DNA of 64,000 bases from Microcoleus sp036704825 (GCA_036704825.1 JAUBSN010000044.1:1-64000); one strand, 5' to 3'; shown: positions 36,232 through 45,570, counted from the stretch's first letter. Numbers and translations are program-made. Notes: generated from the letters alone by a model not told the origin.

Positions 36232-37434
36232 ATGAGTCGCGCTAAAAAAGTTGTGCTAGCATATTCGGGCGGAGTCGATACCTCCGTCTGCATTCCTTAC
36301 CTCAAAAACGAGTGGGGTGTGGAAGAAGTAATTACTCTGGCTGCGGATTTGGGACAGGGAGACGAATTAGAACCGATCCGCAAAAAAGCTTTGGCATCCG
36401 GTGCTTCGGAATCGCTGGTGATAGACGCTACCGAGGATTTTGTCAAAGACTATGCGTTTCCAGCAATTCAAGCTAACGCACTTTACGAAAATCGCTATCC
36501 CCTTTCTACGGCGCTGGCTCGCCCGCTAATTGCTAAATTGTTAGTAGAAGCTGCCCAAAAATACGGTGCAGATGCGATCGCCCACGGTTGCACGGGTAAA
36601 GGAAACGATCAGGTGCGGTTCGATGTGTCGATCGGCGCGCTCAACCCCAAGATTAAAATCTTAGCACCGGCGCGGGAGTGGAAAATGAGCCGCGAGGAAA
36701 CGATCGCATACGGCGAAAAATGCGGCATTCCCTCCCCGGTGAAAAAGTCTTCGCCTTACAGTATCGATCGCAACTTATTGGGAATGGCAATTGAAGCCGG
36801 AATCCTCGAAGATCCTTGGGCGGAACCGCCGGAAGAGGTGTATTTGATGACAAAGGCGATCGAACAAACTCCCGACACACCCGAATACATAGAAATCGGT
36901 TTCGATTGCGGAAATCCTGTCAGTTTGAACGGCAAAGAGTTATCACCAGTCGCCTTAATTTCCCAACTTAACGAAATAGTTGGAAACCACGGAGTCGGCC
37001 GGATTGACATGATTGAAAACCGCCTAGTAGGGATAAAATCGCGGGAAATTTACGAAACACCAGCGATTTTAGTTTTGATGCACGCGCACCGAGACTTAGA
37101 AAGTTTGACGCTGACAGCAGATGTGACGCGGTACAAGCGAGGCATCGAAGAAACCTACAGCCAAATGATTTATAACGGTCTTTGGTACAATCCTTTGAAA
37201 ACCGCTTTAGACGCATTTATTCAGGACACGCAAAAGCGAGTAACTGGAACCGTGCGGCTCAAACTCTTCAAAGGAAATGCGACAATTGTTGGCCGCAAGT
37301 CTGAAAATTCCCTGTACAGTTTCGACTTAGCAACCTACGGTGCAGAGGACGAATTCGATCACAAAGCTGCCGAAGGATTTGTCTATGTTTGGGGACTACC
37401 AACCCGCATTTGGTCGGAGAAAAATAGAGGTTAA
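36232..37434 (+). CDS. argG: Argininosuccinate synthase
   Basis: 400 residues, full length. The N-terminal pyrophosphatase P-loop AYSGGVDTSV (9-18), the HGCTGKGNDQVRF segment and SPYSIDRNLLG identify it. It joins citrulline and aspartate with ATP in arginine synthesis. It stands alone; the leader holds a MITE ending 25 bp before the ATG, which could affect expression. Confidence 0.96.
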   Translation: MSRAKKVVLAYSGGVDTSVCIPYLKNEWGVEEVITLAADLGQGDELEPIRKKALASGASESLVIDATEDFVKDYAFPAIQANALYENRYPLSTALARPLIAKLLVEAAQKYGADAIAHGCTGKGNDQVRFDVSIGALNPKIKILAPAREWKMSREETIAYGEKCGIPSPVKKSSPYSIDRNLLGMAIEAGILEDPWAEPPEEVYLMTKAIEQTPDTPEYIEIGFDCGNPVSLNGKELSPVALISQLNEIVGNHGVGRIDMIENRLVGIKSREIYETPAILVLMHAHRDLESLTLTADVTRYKRGIEETYSQMIYNGLWYNPLKTALDAFIQDTQKRVTGTVRLKLFKGNATIVGRKSENSLYSFDLATYGAEDEFDHKAAEGFVYVWGLPTRIWSEKNRG

Positions 37435-37888
37435 AAATAGGAGCGAATTAGGGTTAAAAACTTGATGTTAAGCCGCCAAATCGAATTCGGATTAAAAATT
37501 AGATATTAAGCCGCCGAATCGAATTGGGGGCTAAACAAACAAAGTCCGCCTTCGCGGAACTAGAGTAGGGTGTGCGCGGCGCACCTTATTTGCCACAATC
37601 GCCCAACCTGTGCCAATCGCCTAAGTTCTGAGTTAGTAAGATACAGTAATATAGCCATCCTAAATCATTTGTGAATTTCTTACTCCCTCCCCTTATTAAG
37701 GGGAGGGCTGGGGTGGGGTCAAAAATTTACGACTCCTGCAAGGATTGCTATAATTGGTAATTGGTAATTGGTTATTATCCTAATAATTTGTTAAATTGTC
37801 TTCAGACAAATTTAGCTTTGAGGCAGGGGTGTAAACCCCTGCCAGATTACTGTCAAGTCGAGATTTTTGCCTGCTTTCTACCTTCAGA
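37435..37888. other. Repeat-rich intergenic region
   Basis: Contains a 38-bp tandem duplication (37445-37482 and 37483-37520, both with TTAAGCCGCC), the inverted second copy of the repeat seen at 7209 (37651-37752), and a partial MITE end (GAGGCAGGGGTGTAAACCCC at about 37819). No gene. Confidence 0.65.
37651..37752 (-). repeat. Interspersed repeat, copy 2
   Basis: Reverse-complement match of 7209-7311, with conserved flanks (AAATCATTTGTGAATTTCTT and GACTCCTGCAAGGATTG) and a CCCTCCCCTTATTAAGGGGA hairpin at the centre. Confidence 0.75.
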
Positions 37889-40531
37889 TTACAGCCTCGG
37901 ATCGACAGGTTCGCTCTCCATCGCTAAAACTCCGAAAACGCACTCGTGAACTCGTCTCAATGGAGCACCCGCAACAAATCTCTCCAATGCTTCTACACCG
38001 AGAGCAAACTCTCGCAACGCCAAAGAACGCTTGCCGGAAAGTCCGCGCGATCGCAGTTTTTCTAAATTCTGAGGCAAAGAATATTCCAGACCGTAAATAA
38101 TTCGCAAATACTCTTTACCGCGACATTTCACCGCAGGCTGTACGAGTCCTTTGCTATTTTTCACAATAAAATCCATTGGTTTAACAACCATTCCTTCGCC
38201 TCCCGAATCAGTCAGTTTTTCCCACCATTGAATCCCCGCCAATTTGCTGTAAAAATCTGCAATTTCAACTATTTTGTATTCAGTAGCTAACAGAAACTCT
38301 GGGTCAGCTTTACAAATTTGTGAAATCTGTTCCATGTGCCAACAGTGATTTTTGTCAGTGTGCACTCTTCCCTCGGTTGCCAAGATGTGGAAAGGCGCTA
38401 ATTTGAGGTCTGAGATGGATTTCACTGGCCAGCAGTAGCGCTGATAGGCATGAACGTAGCGATCGGCTAGTTCGGCTCGCTCTTGGTAGCTGGTTAGCAA
38501 AGAATTAATTTCAACTCCCCGCTGTTTTGCCTGTTCTAAGTTCTTAATCGCCTCCGCAAACCCGTGACGAGATGCTGTTCCCACGGCGGCGTACTGCTCT
38601 TTCAACAAACCTTGAGCTTTGGCTGACCAAGGCATTAATTCGCAGTCCAAACACACCCAATCGGTTTGAAAATTATCCCAAAAATTGCTCGCAGTGAGAG
38701 CGACATTTACCCGCGCTAAAAATTCTATTTCTAAGGTAGAATTATCGAAAAAATGCCGTCCCGTGCGGGTGTAGCAAATGCCAATGCTACTGTTGAGAAT
38801 TCCGAATCGCAGTTTAGCAGCAGATTCATCGCGGCAAACGATCGCAACTGCACGGGAACCCATGTGCTTTTCTTCGCACACAACTGTCGATATGCCCTGC
38901 TGTTGGTAGTAGCTAAATGCTTCGGCTGGATGTTCTAGAAGTCCCGGTTCGTTGGAGGTAGCAGCGGGAGACATTGTGGGTGGCAAATAAATCAGCCATT
39001 TGGGATTTGCTGCAAACCGACTCATTACTTCTAGGGCTGCGATCGCATTTTCTTCTTTAATCGTAATGTTACGTTGCAGGCGAGTTGAAATAATGCGTTT
39101 TCCGATTACGTCGCTAATGTCCAGTACGTCATCAAACTGCTGTTGGGCGGTGATATTCGCTGCCGCCAAACCGCTATTGATAACGGGTGAATTCGTGTCT
39201 CTATTGTTAAGTGGAGTTGAGCTGTCTTGAAAGAGGATCGGTTTGGCTGGTTCGCAGTAAATTCTAGCAGCAGGAACGCTGACCAATTCTCTTTCCGGAT
39301 ACCGCAAAGCTGTTAGTTTGCCCCCGAAAACGCAGCCGGTGTCAATATCAACAGTATTGTTAAACCATTCTGTTTCGGGAACGGGGGTGTGTCCGTAAAC
39401 AACCGCTGCCTGACCTCGATATTCGGCGGCCCAATTGTAGCGGACGGGCAAGCCGAATTCATCGATTTCGCCAGTTGTTTCTCCGTACAAGGCGAAATCT
39501 CGAATGCGGCCCGATGCGCGTCCCTGAAATTCCGCTTTCATCCCGGCGTGGGCGACGACTAATTTTCCGCCGTCGAGGACGTAATGCCCGCTCAAACTAT
39601 CTAAAAATTGGCTAATTTCTCGTACTGCTGATTCGCGCGATTCATCCGGTAAAGCGGCAATTTCTGCTAAGGTTTGTTCGAGTCCGTGGTTGATTTTGAC
39701 ATTTTTGCCGCTGAGTTTTCGCAACAGTTTGATGTCGTGATTTCCAGGCACGCACAAAGCTGTTTCTGCGAGTACCATGTTTCGCACGAGTTTGAGGGTG
39801 TCGAGAATGCGCGGGCCCCGATCGACCAAATCGCCCAAAAACACGGCTTTACGGCCCTCCGGGTGCGCGTAGGCGGGAAAATTCCCCAAATCGGATTCGC
39901 TGGATTTTTCAATAATTTGATAGCCCAACTGTTGCAGCAATTGTTCCAATTCGTCGCAGCATCCGTGAACGTCGCCGATGATGTCAAAAGGGCCGCAGTC
40001 GTGTTTGCGGTTGTTCCACAAAGGTTGTCTCTCGACTTCCACCGCCTCGATTTCCTCTGGGGAACGGAGGACGTAAACGTACCGAAATCCTTCGCGATCG
40101 AGATTTCGGAGCGATTTCCGCAAACTTTGGACGTGCCGCCGAACTACGTGACTGCCGAAGTTGCGGTTTGGACGCTGTTGATTGCGATCGGCACACAATT
40201 TTTCTGGCAAATCCAGCACAATAGCAACCAAAAAGCAATGGTATTTTCGGGCTAATTCCACCAAAGGTTTGCGGCTTTCCGGCTGAACGTTGGTGGCATC
40301 AATCACAGTTAGCTTACCTGCAGCCAGACGTTTAGCAGCGATTAAATGCAATACTTCAAAAGCATCAGCGGTGGCCGCTTGATTGTTTTCGTCATCGGAA
40401 ACCAGACCGCGGCAGTAATCTGAGGAAATGATTTCTGTAGGTAGGAAATGCTGCCGCGCAAAGGTGGATTTGCCGGAACCGGATGCACCGATGAGAACGA
40501 CTAGGGATAGTTCGGGAAAAGTAATTTTCAT
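37889..40531 (-). CDS. pnkp: Polynucleotide kinase-phosphatase-ligase (RNA repair, Pnkp)
   Basis: 880 residues, the length of bacterial Pnkp. Kinase domain with P-loop GASGSGKST (15-23); metallophosphoesterase with GDVHGC (about 187), VFLGDLVDRGP and GNHD; C-terminal ligase-like adenylyltransferase with nucleophile Lys in EEKHMGSR (about 555). It heals and, with Hen1, seals RNA breaks left by ribotoxins, acting on 5'-OH and 2',3'-cyclic phosphate ends. It is the third gene of a minus-strand run: hen1, mazE-like, pnkp (gaps about 66 and 70 bp). Confidence 0.93.
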   Translation of the reverse strand: MKITFPELSLVVLIGASGSGKSTFARQHFLPTEIISSDYCRGLVSDDENNQAATADAFEVLHLIAAKRLAAGKLTVIDATNVQPESRKPLVELARKYHCFLVAIVLDLPEKLCADRNQQRPNRNFGSHVVRRHVQSLRKSLRNLDREGFRYVYVLRSPEEIEAVEVERQPLWNNRKHDCGPFDIIGDVHGCCDELEQLLQQLGYQIIEKSSESDLGNFPAYAHPEGRKAVFLGDLVDRGPRILDTLKLVRNMVLAETALCVPGNHDIKLLRKLSGKNVKINHGLEQTLAEIAALPDESRESAVREISQFLDSLSGHYVLDGGKLVVAHAGMKAEFQGRASGRIRDFALYGETTGEIDEFGLPVRYNWAAEYRGQAAVVYGHTPVPETEWFNNTVDIDTGCVFGGKLTALRYPERELVSVPAARIYCEPAKPILFQDSSTPLNNRDTNSPVINSGLAAANITAQQQFDDVLDISDVIGKRIISTRLQRNITIKEENAIAALEVMSRFAANPKWLIYLPPTMSPAATSNEPGLLEHPAEAFSYYQQQGISTVVCEEKHMGSRAVAIVCRDESAAKLRFGILNSSIGICYTRTGRHFFDNSTLEIEFLARVNVALTASNFWDNFQTDWVCLDCELMPWSAKAQGLLKEQYAAVGTASRHGFAEAIKNLEQAKQRGVEINSLLTSYQERAELADRYVHAYQRYCWPVKSISDLKLAPFHILATEGRVHTDKNHCWHMEQISQICKADPEFLLATEYKIVEIADFYSKLAGIQWWEKLTDSGGEGMVVKPMDFIVKNSKGLVQPAVKCRGKEYLRIIYGLEYSLPQNLEKLRSRGLSGKRSLALREFALGVEALERFVAGAPLRRVHECVFGVLAMESEPVDPRL

Positions 40532-40601
40532 TTAATATTATTATTCAGCAAACATCTGTACAAAACTCTCTAAAAATGCTTTTTGTTCGTCAGGGCTGAT
40601 T

Positions 40602-40859
40602 TTATTGCCACTCAAGCTCCTCCCACTCCGTAGTGGTGACATCATCAAGCAGGACATCATCATGTTGCTCTGCCATTTTTGCGAACGCTTCCTCCCAGCC
40701 GGCACGCGGTTTTAGGGGTGCACGAATGACGATCCGATCGCCGTGAACTTCGATTTCTACTGCTTCGCTAATACCAATTTGCTCTAACAAAGATTTGGGA
40801 ATGCGAATGCCCTGAGAATTGTCAATTTCAACGATCTGGGTTTGAATAGATTTACTCAT
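40602..40859 (-). CDS. AbrB/MazE-like antitoxin
   Basis: 85 residues. The N-terminal half is a SpoVT-AbrB swapped-hairpin DNA-binding domain (VEIDNSQGIRIPKSLLEQIG, then VEIEVHGDRIVIRAP); the acidic C terminus (LLDDVTTTEWEELEW) is the toxin-binding type of MazE antitoxins. No MazF/PemK-like toxin lies beside it. It sits between hen1 and pnkp on the same strand with short gaps, so it is probably cotranscribed with them and may control them. The role as a regulator is inference. Confidence 0.82.
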   Translation of the reverse strand: MSKSIQTQIVEIDNSQGIRIPKSLLEQIGISEAVEIEVHGDRIVIRAPLKPRAGWEEAFAKMAEQHDDVLLDDVTTTEWEELEWQ

Positions 40860-40925
40860 AGCGTCAGCCTACATTTTTCCAAGTTTAACTATATTGTAAG
40901 CACAAACAGACCGTGGGTATTATTT

Positions 40926-42320
40926 TCACTGGGCGAAAATTGCCATTTGCGTAGGCGAACCCACTTCTAAATCCTCCGATCCAACGGATCGAAACTCCAC
41001 CCCAAAACCAAACCGTTCGGCAACCCCATTCGCCCATGTCTGAAACTCTGCGCGCGTCCACTCAAAACGGTGATCGCGGTGGCGAAATTTGCCCGCAGGC
41101 AAGTTTTCAAACCGAACATTATATTCAATATTTGGAGTTGTGACGATCGCACTTTTGGGTCGGATAAATTCAAACAAAACCCGCTCAAAAGCAGCTAACC
41201 GTTCTAAATCCAGATGTTCGATCACTTCAATTACCGCCGCCGCATCAAAACCAATCAAGCGGGTGTCCCGATAAATCAGCGAACTTTGAATTAATTGAAT
41301 GCGAGATTGCTGTGCGTGAGACAACCGATCGATTTGCAAACGTTCCCTGGCAATTTCCAAAGCCCGAAAGGACACATCCACGCCTGTAATTTGTTCGATC
41401 GAGCTTTCTTGCAAAAGCAATTTCAGCAGTTTTCCCTCACCGCAGCCCAAATCTACCACTCGCTTAGCACCACTTTGCTTTAAAACCTCCGTCACAGCTT
41501 CCAAACGCTGTTGATTCAGGCTGATTCGCTGTTCTAAAACTTCCTCTTCTTGCTGATGAGAAACTTCGAGATACTCAGGGTCGATATCAGCTTCTTCTGC
41601 TAACTGCGCCACAGCAATTCGCGTCAGACGGCGCTGGCGTTTCAGATAGCGGTTGGCAATTTGTTCGCGGGCGGGATGCGCGTTCAACCAACCTTCGCCG
41701 TGACGGAATAACTTCTCGATTTCATCATCCCCCACCCAATAATGTTTGTCGTCATCCAACACGGGAATTAGCACGTAAAGATGGCTTAACAAATCCGCCA
41801 AACGAACTGTATTTTGCAGTTCCACAGAAAAGTAAGGACTCGCGCCCCACTCAGGAAATTGCTCGTCAAGAATCAGGGGTTTTGCTGCGACTTGATAGCC
41901 AAGCGGCTCAAACATTTGCCGCAGGAACTTCTCACCACCCCGACAGGGCAAAACCGACAGATTAACAGTCAAAGGAATAGCTGTTTCTGCGAGTTCTGGG
42001 CGGTCTTTGCAGCGACCGGATAGAGCTGTACTAAAGACTTTGGCGAGGGCGACACTGAGAAAAGATGAGGCAACGTAAGGGCGATCGTTCACGTATTGTT
42101 CCAGAGGGCGATCGCCCGATTTCGACTTGCCCCGCACCAAACCAACTGGATCGACATCTAACAGTAAAGCCGCCGTGCACCTTTCCGCATTTGCCTCTGG
42201 ATAAAACACGCTGGCTTGCCCGAAAGTCATCGGAAAGGATTGATGGCGATCGGGATGTTTGTGCAGCAAATAACCCAAATCTGTAGCAGGTACGCGAGTT
42301 GTGGAGATGGTTAATAACAT
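40926..42320 (-). CDS. hen1: 3'-terminal RNA ribose 2'-O-methyltransferase Hen1
   Basis: 464 residues. The N-terminal half is the bacterial Hen1 domain that contacts Pnkp; the C-terminal methyltransferase has the SAM site VVDLGCGEGKLL (about 290) and the Mn-binding set EVIEH (about 363) with HRDHRFEWTRAEF. It methylates the 2'-OH at an RNA break before Pnkp seals it, making the repaired site resistant to re-cleavage. The start at 42320 (MLLTISTTRVPA) matches Hen1 N termini; an upstream in-frame ATG at 42353 is repeat-derived. Confidence 0.93.
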   Translation of the reverse strand: MLLTISTTRVPATDLGYLLHKHPDRHQSFPMTFGQASVFYPEANAERCTAALLLDVDPVGLVRGKSKSGDRPLEQYVNDRPYVASSFLSVALAKVFSTALSGRCKDRPELAETAIPLTVNLSVLPCRGGEKFLRQMFEPLGYQVAAKPLILDEQFPEWGASPYFSVELQNTVRLADLLSHLYVLIPVLDDDKHYWVGDDEIEKLFRHGEGWLNAHPAREQIANRYLKRQRRLTRIAVAQLAEEADIDPEYLEVSHQQEEEVLEQRISLNQQRLEAVTEVLKQSGAKRVVDLGCGEGKLLKLLLQESSIEQITGVDVSFRALEIARERLQIDRLSHAQQSRIQLIQSSLIYRDTRLIGFDAAAVIEVIEHLDLERLAAFERVLFEFIRPKSAIVTTPNIEYNVRFENLPAGKFRHRDHRFEWTRAEFQTWANGVAERFGFGVEFRSVGSEDLEVGSPTQMAIFAQ

Positions 42321-42427
42321 AATATTAGGAATTGGGCACCGGGCATCGGGCATCTGGCACTTGTGCTGAGCAAAGTCGAAGCATCGGGCATCGGGCAGTG
42401 GTGTTTGTTATTGCATAATTGCTTCTT

Positions 42428-42470
42428 CTGACTACTGACTACTGACTACTGACTACTGACTACTAAGATT
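42428..42470. repeat. GACTACT heptamer tandem repeat
   Basis: Six tandem or near-tandem units of GACTACT, the STRR heptamer type. It ends at the stop of the GTPase gene; a complementary array lies at 45118-45151. Confidence 0.8.
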
Positions 42471-43911
42471 TCTGTTTTTCCACACTTCCCAAATCCAACT
42501 TAGCCCGCAACTCCTCCTTAATCCGATTTAAAATAGAATCCTCATCCAAAGAAGACAAAATCTTGCTCACAACAGCCTTTGGCCCATCATCTCCCCAAGA
42601 AGCACCATTAGCCAAATAAGCCTTAGTAACTTGACCGATTCCGTAGGAAGAAACCCCCGCGATCGCAGCTTGCGTCGCCGCCACAGACAAATAAGGCCCT
42701 AAAGCCAAACCCCCCGTCGCCGGCGTCGCCAAACCCAACAATCCTTTCAAAGAACTCAAACCAAAATTAGCCAACAATTCACCAGCAGTAATTCCCCCCA
42801 TACTAATCGCAATCTTTTGCAGCAATTCCACCGCGCCCGCTTCCGTCATCGCAATGCCGTAAACTTTAGATAAAGTTAATATCATCACCACATCAATTAC
42901 CGCACCGCTAACAAGATCGACTACAGTAATTGGATTAAGTGCGATCGCCACCGATTTCGTCATTACCGCATTCCAGATAATTCGATTAGCCGCCTCATCT
43001 CGAATTTCCATTTTTCGCTGCACCAACTGCTCGTTAATATCCCCCGCACACAGCATCGTATTCAGCGCCACCAAAGATTTGCCTTCCCGGTCTAAAATCT
43101 CCAAAATCTTTAATTTTAAATCTTGCACTTGTGGCAAACTGCGAGTCATTTGCACGCCCATACTTCCGTCGGGACGGCGCACCGCCCTCGCCGTCAAAGG
43201 CGAAGCCGCCGCCATCACAATTTCATCGGGAGACAGCAATTCTCTCACGCGATCGTCTCGAATTTTATGATAAATTGCCAGCCTATCTGCATCAGGATAC
43301 TGGTCAATTTTATTAAACACTAATAACATCGGTTTTCCGGCTTCCCGCAACTGCGAAAGTGCTGCGTATTCCACCTTCGTAATGTCGCCAGCCACTACAA
43401 ACAAAATCAAATCTGCTTGTTGAGCAACGCGGCGGGCTAAAAGTTCGCGAGTTTCGCCGTCAACTTCATCTATTCCCGGAGTATCGACTAATTCAACTTG
43501 CGACAAACGGTAAACAACTGGCGAAAATCTATCGGGCAAATTATTATCGATTCCCTCTCCGACATCCCATTGCCCTATAGTCGTCGTGCGAGTCACCCCG
43601 TGAGTCGGGCCAGTTTCAAACACATTTTGACCCAGCAGCGCGTTCAAAACCGAAGATTTTCCCCTTCCCACCATCCCAAACACAGCGATTTGCACGCAAG
43701 CGCGCTCTAGCTTGTCGAGCATTTTCTCCAACCCGCCAATTTCCGGTTCCAGTCCAGTTCGCTCTTGAACTGTCAAGTCGAGATTTTCTACTATATCTCG
43801 CAGAGCATCTTTAGCGTGGCGCAGGTTGAGTTCTGCCTGAATGTCTGCGAAGCTTAAAATTGTGTCATCTAATTCGCGATCGACATTTGAAAAATCCGAG
43901 GCTTCAGTCAT
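42463..43911 (-). CDS. Membrane-associated GTPase with DUF697 C terminus
   Basis: 482 residues. The GTPase domain (75-270) has P-loop GMVGRGKSS (79-87), VDTPGIDE (G3) and NKID (G4), the Era/dynamin-like class. The C-terminal part (about 310-440) has several hydrophobic stretches (VVDLVSGAVIDVVMILTLS, LLGLATPATGGLALG) of the DUF697 type, so it binds the membrane. Function is unknown; relatives are linked to membrane remodelling or stress. The stop overlaps the end of a heptamer array. Confidence 0.85.
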   Translation of the reverse strand: MTEASDFSNVDRELDDTILSFADIQAELNLRHAKDALRDIVENLDLTVQERTGLEPEIGGLEKMLDKLERACVQIAVFGMVGRGKSSVLNALLGQNVFETGPTHGVTRTTTIGQWDVGEGIDNNLPDRFSPVVYRLSQVELVDTPGIDEVDGETRELLARRVAQQADLILFVVAGDITKVEYAALSQLREAGKPMLLVFNKIDQYPDADRLAIYHKIRDDRVRELLSPDEIVMAAASPLTARAVRRPDGSMGVQMTRSLPQVQDLKLKILEILDREGKSLVALNTMLCAGDINEQLVQRKMEIRDEAANRIIWNAVMTKSVAIALNPITVVDLVSGAVIDVVMILTLSKVYGIAMTEAGAVELLQKIAISMGGITAGELLANFGLSSLKGLLGLATPATGGLALGPYLSVAATQAAIAGVSSYGIGQVTKAYLANGASWGDDGPKAVVSKILSSLDEDSILNRIKEELRAKLDLGSVEKQKS

Positions 43912-43997
43912 TGTTACCTGATGTTATAGCTTTGCTTCACTTAAAGTTTCAACCGATACGATGCCATTCTAGCTTTTTCCGCCTGCTTTGTACATTC

Positions 43998-44080
43998 TCT
44001 CGGATTTACCAAATTCTAACTCTCGGATTTACCAAATTCTAACTCTCGGATTTACCAAATTCTAACTCTCGGATTTACTC
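43998..44080. repeat. 23-bp tandem repeat
   Basis: Three exact copies of CTCTCGGATTTACCAAATTC-TAA (43998, 44021, 44044) and a partial fourth. It lies in the leader of the divergent GTPase and CPBP genes. Confidence 0.85.
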
Positions 44081-44117
44081 AAGCCTGACTCTGCCAAAAG
44101 TTCTCGCATTCACCCGC

Positions 44118-44260
44118 AAGCCCGCCGGGGATTTAAATCCCCGTCTTATAGCAAAAGTCGGTTAAAACCGACTGCCAACCTAAATTAGATTGTGATAAAT
44201 TTCAGTCCTCTTTGAGAGGACTTGCGCTATGAGACAGGGGTTTTTAACCCCTGTCGGACT
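44118..44260. mobile_element. MITE-like element, family A copy 3
   Basis: Arms AAGCCCGCCGGGGATTTAAA and TTTTTAACCCCTGTCGGACT with internal hairpins GTCGGTTAAAACCGACT and AGTCCTCTTTGAGAGGACT. It is 50 bp before the CPBP protease start. Confidence 0.75.
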
Positions 44261-44310
44261 GTCCGACAGACCAATAAGCCGATTTACCCTATTTCAACTC
44301 ATTTACAACA

Positions 44311-45132
44311 ATGATTAACCGCCTCCAAATAATAGCCAGTTATCCATTTCCTTTACGTGTGATAATTTTCCTCTTAATCTTGCTAGCAATTTGGCTGCCG
44401 CTAGCAGCACCAATTTATCTGTTAGTTAAAGATAGTAACCTAGCAACTATTCTGACAATGGGATTGTTGTTTACTGAGTTTCTATTCCTAGTGCCGCGCT
44501 GGGGAAAACAGGTTTACGGACAAACCCAATTACTCAAGAGTTACGGTTTAATCAATACGCGAAAAAACGGTTTTGAACTTTTAATCGGATTGGCGATCGG
44601 GCTTTTGCTCACTTTCAGCTTATTTGCGGTGCAAGGGTTGGTCGGCTTAGTCGCGTGGCAAAATTCTGATAATTTGCCGAGAATCATCGCAGAAGGGCTG
44701 TTAAGCGCCCTTGGAGTCGGTTTTGCGGAGGAGTTGGTATTCCGCGGTTGGTTGCTGGACGAGTTGCAGCGCGATTACAATTATAGAATATCTCTGTGGG
44801 CGAATAGCCTGGTGTTTGCCCTATCTCATTTTCTCAAACCCGTCGCGGCAATGCTGCGGAGTTGGCCGCAGTTTCCGGGGTTGTTGTTGCTGGGTTTGAT
44901 TCTGGTTTGGGCAAAAAGATCGCGCCAAAATCGCCTCGGTTTGTCGATCGGGCTTCATGCAGGTTTAGTCTGGGGATATTACATCATTAACATCGGGCAG
45001 TTAGTGCGATATTCGGGCTCTGTACCCGACTGGGTGACAGGAGTTAACGGCAATCCGCTAGCTGGGGCAGTGGGGCTGTTGTTTTTGAGTGTCTTGGCCT
45101 TGGGAATGCGAAAATTAGTCAGTAGTCAGTAG
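44311..45132 (+). CDS. CPBP family intramembrane glutamic protease
   Basis: 273 residues with about seven hydrophobic segments. The active-site signature is FAEELVFRGWLL (Glu140, Glu141, Arg145) and the second motif has His in FALSHFLKP (His173). The family (CAAX/Abi) cuts membrane proteins; in bacteria it serves bacteriocin immunity or other processing. No partner gene identifies the substrate. The stop lies within a heptamer array at 45118-45151. Confidence 0.87.
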   Translation: MINRLQIIASYPFPLRVIIFLLILLAIWLPLAAPIYLLVKDSNLATILTMGLLFTEFLFLVPRWGKQVYGQTQLLKSYGLINTRKNGFELLIGLAIGLLLTFSLFAVQGLVGLVAWQNSDNLPRIIAEGLLSALGVGFAEELVFRGWLLDELQRDYNYRISLWANSLVFALSHFLKPVAAMLRSWPQFPGLLLLGLILVWAKRSRQNRLGLSIGLHAGLVWGYYIINIGQLVRYSGSVPDWVTGVNGNPLAGAVGLLFLSVLALGMRKLVSSQ

Positions 45133-45193
45133 TCAGTAGTCAGTAGTCATTTTATCATCAATTCCCAATTCCCAATTCCCAATTCCCAATTAC
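45118..45193. repeat. AGTCAGT and ATTCCCA heptamer arrays
   Basis: AGTCAGT units (45118-45151), the complement of the GACTACT array at 42428, followed by ATTCCCA units (about 45160-45190). Two heptamer families lie side by side between the CPBP and SLH-like genes. Confidence 0.75.
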
Positions 45194-45195
45194 CT

Positions 45196-45570
45196 ATGAA
45201 ACTCAAGATTTTTGCCACCGCTATACTGCTAATTAGTGCCAGCTTTTCTGTTCCGGTAAACGCACAAAATACCGTTCGAGTCAAGCCAAATAATTCTTTA
45301 GTTCAAGTGCAGCCAATGCGAGAACAAATTCTCAATGCTTGCGTGCAGAATCAGGCTGAAACCCTGCCAAACCCTTTTACCGATGTACCTTCAAATCACT
45401 GGGCTTACAAAGCTGTTTTGACAATGTATTATTGCGGGGCTTACCGAGAAGGGATGAACCCTGCTTTAATTAAAGAATCACTGGAATCGGGACCTCCTAC
45501 TAGAGAAAGTTTGCCTTCCCGATCACCGTTTCCCAATTTCCCATTACAGCCATTTCCCGTGATTAATTAA
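45196..45570 (+). CDS. Exported protein with partial SLH-like motif
   Basis: 124 residues with a signal peptide (1-23, ending PVNA). The middle segment FTDVPSNHWAYKAVLTMYYC fits an S-layer-homology repeat start, but only one incomplete repeat is present. The tail is Ser/Pro-rich. It may be a degraded or minimal cell-surface protein. A repeat array directly precedes the start. Confidence 0.6.
   Translation: MKLKIFATAILLISASFSVPVNAQNTVRVKPNNSLVQVQPMREQILNACVQNQAETLPNPFTDVPSNHWAYKAVLTMYYCGAYREGMNPALIKESLESGPPTRESLPSRSPFPNFPLQPFPVIN

Noticed and set aside
40536..40601. MazF-type toxin next to the MazE-like gene
   Set aside because: Only about 70 bp separates it from pnkp; a short overlapping frame ending SPDEQKAFLESFVQMFAE is too small to be a toxin.
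42428..42470. Heptamer array as a CRISPR or regulatory site
   Set aside because: Perfect head-to-tail heptamers without spacers, typical of STRR sequences.
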